A program made the translations under genes and the position numbers. From assembly GCA_022867325.1 (NCBI GenBank), contig JALHUR010000013.1, positions 1-38,058 of the forward strand: a stretch of DNA of 38,058 nucleotides, in the 5' to 3' direction. The notes below the pieces were generated by a model. It saw only the letters and a program-made list of their open reading frames with translations. It searched no databases and was not told the origin of the DNA. Positions 8,302 through 20,143 of this stretch are shown here, piece by piece; positions within the stretch are counted from its first letter, which is position 1; each line of letters opens with the position of its first letter. The DNA comes from Candidatus Aminicenantota bacterium. Its GTDB lineage: Bacteria; Acidobacteriota; Aminicenantia; Aminicenantales; JAFGBC01.

Positions 8302-9729
8302 TCAGTACTTGAATATGTACGCGCGCCCGCAGTCGGAGGGGCTCGAACCGGGGTCCTCGTACGGGGCGCCGACTAGGACGTAACCCTTGGCTTTTCTAAC
8401 CGAGCTGGGCAGGCCCACGACGCCGAACCCGAAGTTGCCGCCGCCCTCTTTACTCGGCGAGACCAACGTCTTGAACAGCGTGCCCGTCGCTCCGGAGAAG
8501 ATGTAGGCCCGCCCGGCGTCCGACAGACCGCCGGCGTTCTCGTAGACGGCGCCGATCACGATGTCGCCGCGGCCATCGCCCGTGACGTCTTGGACACCCG
8601 AGGCGGAGAAGCCGAACCAGCCGTTGATCTCCTTGTTGGGCGACACGAACTGACGCAGCAGGGCGCCGGTGGCGCCCGAGTAGAGATAGGCCATTCCCGA
8701 TGATTCAGGGAGGCTGCTCGCGGGGTCATGCCCGGGAGCTGTGATGAGGATGTCGCCGCGGCCGTCTCCGTCGACATCGGGGATGCCGGCGACGACCTCG
8801 CCGAAACCGCCGAGTTGGACCTGCTTGGGAGAGGTGAAGGTGCGGAGACGGACGCCGGTAGCGCCGGAAAAGAGATAAGCGCGGCCCTCGGTGTAGGAGA
8901 CGTTGGGGATGGTGCTCTCGTTCATGGCGCCGACGATGACATCGCCCCGGCCGTCGCCGTTGACGTCCTGCACTCCCGAGACGTAGTTGCCGAAGTGGCC
9001 AAACTGTACTGGAGTCGGCGACGCGAGCTTCCGGAGCAGAACGCCGGTGGCGCCGGAGTAGATGTAGGCCCGGCCGCAGTCCGTCGGGCTGTTGCCGGGA
9101 TTTTCGTACAACGCGCCCACGACGACATCGCCCCGGCCATCGCCGTTGACGTCCGGCACGCCCGCCACCGTGAGCCCGAAGTTTCCAAAGAGCTGATCGG
9201 CGGGGGACTTGAGGGTGCACAGCAGCGCGCCGGTCGCGCCCGAGTAGATGTACGCCCGCCCGGCGCCGGCCGGGCTGTTGCCGGGCGATTCCGACGGCGC
9301 GCCGACCACGATGTCGCCCTTGCCGTCGCCGTTGACGTCGGGAACGCCCGACACCGAGCTGCTCTGGAAGACGAGGGCAGCCTGGAATGTCCCCCACGCG
9401 ACGGGCAGGAGCGACCGGAGGAATTTGCCGCCGGCTCCGGAGTAAATGTGCACCCGCCCGCAGCTGCCGTTGTCGTTGGGGAAGTTGGGTTCCAGCACGG
9501 CGATGTCCGCGCGCCCGTCGCCGTTCACGTCCGGGACCGCGCCGACACTCAGCCCGAAGTACCCATAGATCAAGGGCGTGGGCGATCCGAGCCCCTGCAC
9601 CTGTGATTTCAGATTTTCCTTGAGATTCTTCAAATCAAAAATCTTCCCGCTTTGCCTTGTTTCACCCGACATGGAAACAATCAGAATGACGAAGGTCAAT
9701 AACCCTAAGCCTGCAATCATTTTCTTCAT
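8302..9729 (-). CDS. FG-GAP/VCBS repeat (integrin-alpha-like) secreted beta-propeller protein
   Basis: Seven repeats of about 60 aa with 'GVPDVNGDGRGDIVVGA' and 'GRAYIYSGATGALL'; N-terminal signal MKKMIAGLGLLTFVILIVSMSG. Confidence 0.9.
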   Translation of the reverse strand: MKKMIAGLGLLTFVILIVSMSGETRQSGKIFDLKNLKENLKSQVQGLGSPTPLIYGYFGLSVGAVPDVNGDGRADIAVLEPNFPNDNGSCGRVHIYSGAGGKFLRSLLPVAWGTFQAALVFQSSSVSGVPDVNGDGKGDIVVGAPSESPGNSPAGAGRAYIYSGATGALLCTLKSPADQLFGNFGLTVAGVPDVNGDGRGDVVVGALYENPGNSPTDCGRAYIYSGATGVLLRKLASPTPVQFGHFGNYVSGVQDVNGDGRGDVIVGAMNESTIPNVSYTEGRAYLFSGATGVRLRTFTSPKQVQLGGFGEVVAGIPDVDGDGRGDILITAPGHDPASSLPESSGMAYLYSGATGALLRQFVSPNKEINGWFGFSASGVQDVTGDGRGDIVIGAVYENAGGLSDAGRAYIFSGATGTLFKTLVSPSKEGGGNFGFGVVGLPSSVRKAKGYVLVGAPYEDPGSSPSDCGRAYIFKY

Positions 9730-9879
9730 GGGCCTCGCTTCCTTTGCTAAAAGCTTAATTCATCCTTCTCAATTAAGCTAATGAAATTTCCAGCCGAATA
9801 GTATTTCCGCAGGAAAGGGCGCCGGCAAAAAAAAGGGACACGGGCCGGGATGAACCGCCCGGCCTCCGCCGACCGCGGC

Positions 9880-9908
9880 TTGACAGATACATAACGCCCC
9901 CCTATCAT
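9880..9908 (+). promoter_or_regulatory. sigma70-like promoter TTGACA-N17-TATCAT
   Basis: TTGACA 9880-9885, 17-nt spacer, TATCAT 9903-9908, just upstream of the CDS at 9928. Confidence 0.55.
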
Positions 9909-9927
9909 TTCCGATGGGCGTGGGAGA

Positions 9928-10725
9928 ATGGCGCGCGGTCTCGCCGGAAAGGTCTTCATCCTGGTCGCGGCGGTCTGCGTGTCCTCCCTCCGGCTCACTC
10001 CCCATCCACCCGCCGACCAGCCGAGGCTGGCCGCGATCCTGAAAAAATCGGAAGATTACTGCCGGCGCCTGGATGGGGCCGCGCTCGACTTCGTCTGCCT
10101 TGAGGAAGTGACGGAGATGTCGCGCTATTTCTCCCCCCATACCGACGTCTATCTCTACGACTATCAATTCATCCGGAAGAATAGGGCGGCCCAGGAGAAA
10201 AGAAGCCTTTTAGCGGTCAACGGAAAGAAGGCGGATATCCGGGACTCCACCCTGAAAACGACCATGTTCCGGTACGAGAATGTCTTCTTCGGGCCGATCG
10301 GGCTGCTGAGCGAATCCTGGCAAGCTTATCTTGACTATCGAATTGTCGGGGAAGAGATCCTCAACAAGGAAAAGGCGGTGGTGATCGAGGCGATGCCGGG
10401 GCCTCGGCTTAATGAGCCGCATCCTTGGGGGAGGGTCTGGATTAAGGAGGACGACGGCAGCGTCCTGAAGATCGTTTGGGACCAAAAGTCGCTCGGGAAC
10501 TTCCAGAGCTTTGAAGAGTGGGCCAAGGCCCACAACGCCGTACCCCAGGTCACGGCTTTTTCCGAATACGACTTCGAGAAAAACGGGCTGCGTTTTCCCA
10601 GCCGGAATTTCAGCGAGCAGGCCTATGTCGATGAAGACGGACAAAAATTCGTAAACGCCCAAATCTCAGTCATCTATAAGAACTATAAATATTTCACGGT
10701 CGAAACCGAGATCAAGTACGAATAG
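9928..10725 (+). CDS. Secreted protein of unknown function
   Basis: 265 aa, N-terminal hydrophobic signal (GKVFILVAAVCVSSL); mixed beta content; promoter at 9880-9908. Confidence 0.6.
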   Translation: MARGLAGKVFILVAAVCVSSLRLTPHPPADQPRLAAILKKSEDYCRRLDGAALDFVCLEEVTEMSRYFSPHTDVYLYDYQFIRKNRAAQEKRSLLAVNGKKADIRDSTLKTTMFRYENVFFGPIGLLSESWQAYLDYRIVGEEILNKEKAVVIEAMPGPRLNEPHPWGRVWIKEDDGSVLKIVWDQKSLGNFQSFEEWAKAHNAVPQVTAFSEYDFEKNGLRFPSRNFSEQAYVDEDGQKFVNAQISVIYKNYKYFTVETEIKYE

Positions 10726-10745
10726 AAGACGAATTCCGGCCGCGT

Positions 10746-13346
10746 TCAGATCTGCGGATAGAGGAGTGCGTTGAGCAGGAACTTGTAGGTCCCGTGCGAC
10801 TGAGCCCGGCTCTGGGAGACGATCCCGATCAGGATGATGCGGCCCTTTTTGTATTGGAAGTCGACGACAGCCGCCTTGCGGGCGATGACGTCCTCTCCCA
10901 GCAGCCAGCCGCTCATCAGCACGCCCTCCTCCGGATAGCCGGCCACGACCTTGCGGTCCCACTCGTTGGGGGGGACCCGGGTCTCGTAGCCCGGGCTGTC
11001 CGAGAATACGGCCGGCGTCGTCTTGGGGAGCCCGTAGCCGATCGGCGTCGTGTTGTCGACTTCGAGCTTGAGGATCGACATCGGACAGAAGAACTTGGAG
11101 GATTCGACCTTGTCCAACCCGTCGCGGGCCGGGACCTGGAGCTCTTTGATGGCGAACTGGCCGGCCCCGTTGAGGGCCACCAGGATGCCGCCCTCTTCGA
11201 CGAAGGCTTTGAGGGCATCGACGCCGGCCTGCTCGATCCCGCCCTCGTACTCGGGGGGCATCGGGGTGATCCAGCGGGCGAACGGAGAGTTGGGGTCGGG
11301 TTTTCCGCTCTTGATGATGTCCGCGTTCTCATCGGGGAAAACGATGACGTCGTAGTTCGCCTTGAGGTCGAGCTTCTTTCCTTTCTCGACCTTGAAGTCC
11401 TTGTTGTGGATGGTTGTAAAGGGAATGCCCAGGTCATCGAAGACGAAGCGCGTCCAACCCTCGTCCATGTTGGACTTCCAGGACTGGTACAGGCCGACCC
11501 GGTTGAACTTGAGCGGGGCCTTGTCGATATCGGCCGTATCGTCGAGGTCGAGGACGGCCATGATGTATTTCGAGGCCAATCCGGGCAGGGCCTTTTTGAC
11601 CTCGGGCGTGTTCTTGACGATAAAGCTCCCGGCCGGGATGTCGATTCCTTTGCGGGTGACGACCGCCTTGGTCCGGTAAACCTCGGCTTTATCTTTGAGC
11701 AGGGCGAAAACCATCGGGTAGGCGGCGTTCGGCCGGCAGTCGAGGGCGAACCAGGCCGCGGCGCCCAGTTCGGGGGGCGGCTGGGGATATTCGACCTTGG
11801 CGATTTTCTCCAACTTGGCCTTGAAGGCGCCCTCGATCCGGTCGCAGGCGACGCCCATCTGGAGCGGCAGCGTCCAGCCCGCGTTGTCGTAGGGCGGAAC
11901 GGGCGGGCCGCCGGGATACTCCCGGAGGTCAGGGTATTTCTGCTTGTCGAGGAGGGCCCAGGCGTAAGGCTTGAAGGGTTGGGCCATCCTGACCACATAG
12001 GAGCCGGCCGGGTAGAGCTTGCCGTCGGCGAGGAAATCGGCCGCGGCCCGCTCGACCTCGACGCCGCCGAACATGAGGACGTCGATCATCTTGAGCATGG
12101 TCAGGTAATCGTGCTGGCGCGAGGGGATGACGAAGGCGTAGGGCTGGTTCTTGTCCTGGGTCTCGATGCTGGTCTTGGACATGAGGTAGGAATTGAACAG
12201 GAAGTCCTCTTTGCGGAGAAAGGCCGTGTTGACCAGGCTCATCGACAGGATGAGCTCGTACTCGACCAGGTCGCGGAGCCGCCACCAGCCGCCCGGCCAG
12301 GGGTCGGGGAACTCCATCCGCTTTTCGGCGTAGGATTTCTGCACCTCGCCCGGCTCGATGTTGATGGGTGTCGCGCCGCGGACCGAGGCCATCTCGCTCA
12401 GGAGCCCGACCGTGTTATGGAGCCAGCTCGTGTCGTCGCAAGCGCCGATCCACCAGCCCGTGAAGCTCCGGCCGTGGACGACCCCGCTCTTGCCGTTGGC
12501 CTGTAGGTCGTAGGCCATGGCGGCGCCGCACAGGTTGACGCCCCGCCAGAGAAGGGGCTGGACGTTGGGGATGGGCGGGTCCATGAAGGGCGGGATGAAC
12601 AGGCGCGCGCCGTTCGAGCCCATCTGGTGCTCGTCGATGTGGATCTGGGGGAACCAGTCGTGGTAGAGGACCTTGGTCACGGCCCGCGTCTCGGGGAGGT
12701 TGAACATGAACCAGTCGCGGTTGTTGTCGTGGCCGGCGTAGACATGGTAAAGCCAGGGCATGTTGCCGCCCTCGAACTTGGTCCCCAGGTACTTCCGGTA
12801 CCATTCGACGACCATCTGGTTGCCGTCCGGATTGTGGGTCGGGACGAGGAGGACGATGACGTCTTTGAGGACGGCGGCGGCGTCGAAGGGCGTTTTACCG
12901 ACGACGAGGTCGTAGGCGAACTCCATCGACATCTGGGAGGCCGCGACCTCGGAGGCGTGGAGGCTGCAGGTGATGAGGACGATGACCTTGCCCTCGCCGG
13001 CCAACTTGCGGGCGTCGTCGGCCGAGAGGCCGCGCGAGTCTTTAAGCTTGCGGGCGATTTCGCGATAGGCGTCGAGCTTGGCCATATTCTGTTCGGCCGT
13101 GATCACGGCCATGATGATAGGCCTTTTCTGGACGGATTCGCCGATCGTGAAAAGCGTGAGCTTGGGCGACTCCTGGTCCAGCTTCTCGAAGTAGGCTTTG
13201 ATCTGGTTGTAGTCGGCGAGCTTGCGGTCGGCGCCGACCTGGTGGCCCAAGAACTGGTCGGGAGGAGTCTGGGCGGATGCCGCGAAGGGCACGAGAAGCG
13301 ATAAAACAAGGATGAAGGCTTTCAGGGATGGGGAAGAAATTCTCAT
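10746..13346 (-). CDS. M14 family zinc carboxypeptidase-like metallopeptidase
   Basis: 866 aa, signal peptide, 'HASEVAASQMSMEFAYDL' (HxxE), 'LVPTHNPDGNQMV', 'NNRDWFMFNLPETRA', 'HIDEHQMGSNGARLFIPPF'. Confidence 0.88.
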   Translation of the reverse strand: MRISSPSLKAFILVLSLLVPFAASAQTPPDQFLGHQVGADRKLADYNQIKAYFEKLDQESPKLTLFTIGESVQKRPIIMAVITAEQNMAKLDAYREIARKLKDSRGLSADDARKLAGEGKVIVLITCSLHASEVAASQMSMEFAYDLVVGKTPFDAAAVLKDVIVLLVPTHNPDGNQMVVEWYRKYLGTKFEGGNMPWLYHVYAGHDNNRDWFMFNLPETRAVTKVLYHDWFPQIHIDEHQMGSNGARLFIPPFMDPPIPNVQPLLWRGVNLCGAAMAYDLQANGKSGVVHGRSFTGWWIGACDDTSWLHNTVGLLSEMASVRGATPINIEPGEVQKSYAEKRMEFPDPWPGGWWRLRDLVEYELILSMSLVNTAFLRKEDFLFNSYLMSKTSIETQDKNQPYAFVIPSRQHDYLTMLKMIDVLMFGGVEVERAAADFLADGKLYPAGSYVVRMAQPFKPYAWALLDKQKYPDLREYPGGPPVPPYDNAGWTLPLQMGVACDRIEGAFKAKLEKIAKVEYPQPPPELGAAAWFALDCRPNAAYPMVFALLKDKAEVYRTKAVVTRKGIDIPAGSFIVKNTPEVKKALPGLASKYIMAVLDLDDTADIDKAPLKFNRVGLYQSWKSNMDEGWTRFVFDDLGIPFTTIHNKDFKVEKGKKLDLKANYDVIVFPDENADIIKSGKPDPNSPFARWITPMPPEYEGGIEQAGVDALKAFVEEGGILVALNGAGQFAIKELQVPARDGLDKVESSKFFCPMSILKLEVDNTTPIGYGLPKTTPAVFSDSPGYETRVPPNEWDRKVVAGYPEEGVLMSGWLLGEDVIARKAAVVDFQYKKGRIILIGIVSQSRAQSHGTYKFLLNALLYPQI

Positions 13347-13434
13347 GAAGACCTCCTCGTGATCGAAAAGTCGGGGTTCATGCGCAAGACCTCTTTCTAC
13401 ACCCGGGAAGGCGCCCTGTCAAGGCCGGAAAGTC

Positions 13435-13477
13435 GGGGTCAAACCTGCACTTTGTGACAAAGTGCAGGTTTGACCCC
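13435..13477. repeat. REP-like perfect palindrome (20-bp arms, 3-nt loop)
   Basis: GGGGTCAAACCTGCACTTTG-TGA-CAAAGTGCAGGTTTGACCCC; a variant recurs at 13891-14081. Confidence 0.8.
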
Positions 13478-13624
13478 TTTGAGGTTGACTTTGATCATCG
13501 GCTGGAGTTATGGTTTTATTAGTGGAGGGCAATACAAATTCCGGGTTCAAGGGAAGTCCAACATGGCTTTCCCCGGGGTTTAACATGATCCGGAGGGCCG
13601 GAGCGCTTTTTTAAGGAGGGAACC

Positions 13625-13879
13625 ATGGACACTTGCATCGGTCAGGTAACCCACTTTTTTAATCACCTCGGCGTCGCCGTCTTGCAGCTCAGCGGCGAGC
13701 TGAAAGTCGGCGAGACCATTAAGATCGTAGGGCATTCCAAGGAATTCACACAGCCGGTCTCTTCCCTCGAGGTTGAACACCGGAAGGTCGAGTCGGCCGG
13801 GCCGGGGATGGAAGTGGCCATGAAAGTGGCCGAGCCCGTTCATAAAGGCGACAAGGTGTTCAAAGTCTCTCCGCAATAA
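13625..13879 (+). CDS. EF-Tu domain-2-like small protein (translation elongation factor-like)
   Basis: 84 aa 'GQVTHFFNHLGVAVLQLSGELKVGETIKIVGHSKEFTQPVSSLEVEHRKVESAGPGMEVAMKV...GDKVFKV', a beta-barrel like EF-Tu domain 2; AAGGAGGG Shine-Dalgarno site. Confidence 0.75.
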   Translation: MDTCIGQVTHFFNHLGVAVLQLSGELKVGETIKIVGHSKEFTQPVSSLEVEHRKVESAGPGMEVAMKVAEPVHKGDKVFKVSPQ

Positions 13880-13890
13880 AGATCGGTAAA

Positions 13891-14081
13891 GATCGGGGTC
13901 AAACCTACACTTTTGCCTTTAGTGCAAATTGACCCGTTCGCCGACGCTAAGCCCCGCCTTTAAAGGCGGGGACGAGAAGCGAGGCTCAGGGTTAACCCTG
14001 AGCAAGCCCCGGCATTCATGCCGGGGAGTCGATGGGTTGACTTTTTGCACTTTGTGACAAAGTGTAGGTTTGACCCCGATC
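13891..14081. repeat. REP-like element with perfect 23-bp outer inverted repeats, split by an insertion
   Basis: GATCGGGGTCAAACCTACACTTT (13891-13913) and AAAGTGTAGGTTTGACCCCGATC (14059-14081) are exact reverse complements. Confidence 0.8.
13934..14041 (+). mobile_element. 108-bp non-autonomous insertion with multi-stem RNA-like fold (HEARO/omega-RNA- or IS200/IS605-derived-like), copy 1
   Basis: CCGTTCGCCGACGCTAAGCCCCGCC...GGCGGGGACGAGAAGCGAGG CTCAGGGTTAACCCTGAG CAA GCCCCGGCATTCATGCCGGGG AGTCGATGGGTTGAC; flanked by TTGAC on the left and ending in TTGAC; homologous to 28699-28848. Confidence 0.7.
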
Positions 14082-14232
14082 GCTAGTGGGCGGCGATGCC
14101 GAGGGCGGCGATCGAGTTGCTGTCATGGACGCCGGCCGCGGGACTCCTCCCGTCTCCTCCTCCCGCATTTTGCCGCCGGTCGAATGAATTTCTCTTTTTT
14201 CAGGGCTTCTGCGGCACAGGGCTCCCGGGAAT

Positions 14233-14261
14233 TTGACAGGTATCGGCTATTCGCGTACCCT
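14233..14261 (+). promoter_or_regulatory. sigma70-like promoter TTGACA-N17-TACCCT
   Basis: TTGACA 14233-14238, 17-nt spacer, TACCCT 14256-14261, upstream of the CDS at 14291. Confidence 0.5.
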
Positions 14262-14290
14262 GTTTAAGGCGTTTTGAAAGGACGGAGATC

Positions 14291-15544
14291 ATGGACCGAC
14301 ATCGTCTCCCCAAGCCCGCGCTGGCCCTGATTGCGGCCGGATTCCTCTGCGCCGGGCTCGCCGGAGGGTTGGCCGGCCAGGAGCCGACGCAAGCCCAGGA
14401 TCGGGTGGGGCGGCTTTTCGCCGCGGCCGACGCGGCCTTCGATCAGGGCGATTTCGCGACCGCCCTCGAAAGCTACTTTGAAATCACGACCCTGGCCCTC
14501 GACCGCGCGGAGCTCGCCCGGGCCTCGGTCGGCCTGGCCATCAGCTATTTTTCGTTGAACGACCGCGTCGGCGCCTCCAAATGGCTCCGCCAGGCGCTTG
14601 TCTACGACCCCAAGAAAGAGCTTATCGACCGGATCTATCCCGAATCCTTCGTCCTTCTCTTCATGGAAATCCGCAAGGAAGGGACGGCCGCGGCCGAACC
14701 CGCCCCCCAGGAACCTCAGCCGGCGGCCCCGCCGGTCCAGGCCCCGGTCCGAGAGCCTCCCAAGCAGGAACCTCAGCCTCCCCCGCAAGAGCAACCGGCG
14801 GGCGGTTTCCGGCTGCTGGGCGAGACCGACTGGAAGGACAAATGGGAGATCGAAACCCATCTCTCCTCCTGGAACGTCAACCTGATCAAGGGTATCTTCG
14901 AATCCTTCGTCACCGACAACATGGCCGAGGAGATCCGGGACCAGGTCCTCGCTAAGCTCCGGAAATTCTACTCGCCTCTGTATCAAAGGGGGTATGAAGA
15001 AAACATCACCTTCGATTCGGACGGCTCAAACTACGGGTTCGGGGCCAGATACTATCCGAGAGGACGGGAAAGCGGTTTCAGCTTCGCCCTGTCCTTCGAG
15101 AAAACCCATATCAAGCTCATCATGGCCGGCCCGGTCAAGCAGACCTACGCTCCCGGCGGCTCCTCCCAGGTCAATTCGAACAGTACCATCGAGACGAGCC
15201 CGTTCTCGACGAACCTGAGCTTCCGCTGGGAGTTCATTCCCGCTTGGCGGGTGACGCCCTACTTTACCTGGGGCCTGGGGCTGGCCGCCCTGGACGGCGA
15301 GGTCAGCTACACCTGGCAGGGGACGGTCCAGTACTTGGGGCGGGAGGAGAGCATCGGGGACAGCATCGTCAAGACCTTTGCCGAAACCGAGGAAGAAAAC
15401 GACTTTAACATTCCCAACATCTTTGTCATCCTCCACTTTGGGTTCGGCGTCAAGGGCGAAATCGTCCCCGGGCTGTCCGGGATCGCCGAAGCGAGTTTCT
15501 GGGACGGGATCCTGTTACGGGCCGGAGTCGCCTATCGTTTTTAA
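14291..15544 (+). CDS. Predicted outer-membrane beta-barrel protein with N-terminal TPR-like region and Pro-rich linker
   Basis: Signal peptide; TPR-like helices; 'EPAPQEPQPAAPPVQAPVREPPKQEPQPPPQEQP' linker; C-terminal amphipathic strands ending in 'GVAYRF'. Confidence 0.6.
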   Translation: MDRHRLPKPALALIAAGFLCAGLAGGLAGQEPTQAQDRVGRLFAAADAAFDQGDFATALESYFEITTLALDRAELARASVGLAISYFSLNDRVGASKWLRQALVYDPKKELIDRIYPESFVLLFMEIRKEGTAAAEPAPQEPQPAAPPVQAPVREPPKQEPQPPPQEQPAGGFRLLGETDWKDKWEIETHLSSWNVNLIKGIFESFVTDNMAEEIRDQVLAKLRKFYSPLYQRGYEENITFDSDGSNYGFGARYYPRGRESGFSFALSFEKTHIKLIMAGPVKQTYAPGGSSQVNSNSTIETSPFSTNLSFRWEFIPAWRVTPYFTWGLGLAALDGEVSYTWQGTVQYLGREESIGDSIVKTFAETEEENDFNIPNIFVILHFGFGVKGEIVPGLSGIAEASFWDGILLRAGVAYRF

Positions 15545-15562
15545 GATAACCGAGGAATATAA

Positions 15563-15835
<273 letters not shown>

Positions 15836-15870
15836 TTTTTTAAGACTTTGGAGATTCTGAGGAGGATGTC

Positions 15871-19888
<4,018 letters not shown>

Positions 19889-20088
19889 TTATATTCTCAA
19901 GAATCGCCCGTTAAGTAAAGTCCATCCATCTTGCCCCGAGCGAGGCCGGTCTCAAACAGGATTCTGCTCGGCCGGACACCATGCCCACGATGCTCCGGGT
20001 CTTTTTCTAGGACAACCGCAAGCTCCTCCCTATTGTCGAGGATGAGTTCCCTAGCCTAATAGAGCGGACTTCCGGGCCGGCCGTCGCG

Positions 20089-20117
20089 TTGACAAGCCCT
20101 TTGCCCGGTGCTATGTT
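20089..20117 (+). promoter_or_regulatory. sigma70-like promoter TTGACA-N17-TATGTT
   Basis: TTGACA 20089-20094, 17-nt spacer, TATGTT 20112-20117, upstream of the kinase start at 20144. Confidence 0.55.
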
Positions 20118-20143
20118 TAAGGCCAACGGGGAGGAAGGGACTG

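Noticed and set aside
10794-12506. 570-aa plus-strand ORF opposite the M14 peptidase
   Set aside because: Shadow ORF; repetitive G/D/V/R/E composition mirrors the codon bias of the real minus-strand gene.
13982-14029. Tandem rho-independent terminators
   Set aside because: The hairpins lack a following T-run and occur in a second copy inside a coding sequence, so a mobile structured element explains them better.
13435-14081. CRISPR-like repeat array
   Set aside because: Repeats are palindromic and not regularly spaced; there are no spacers of uniform length and no cas genes.
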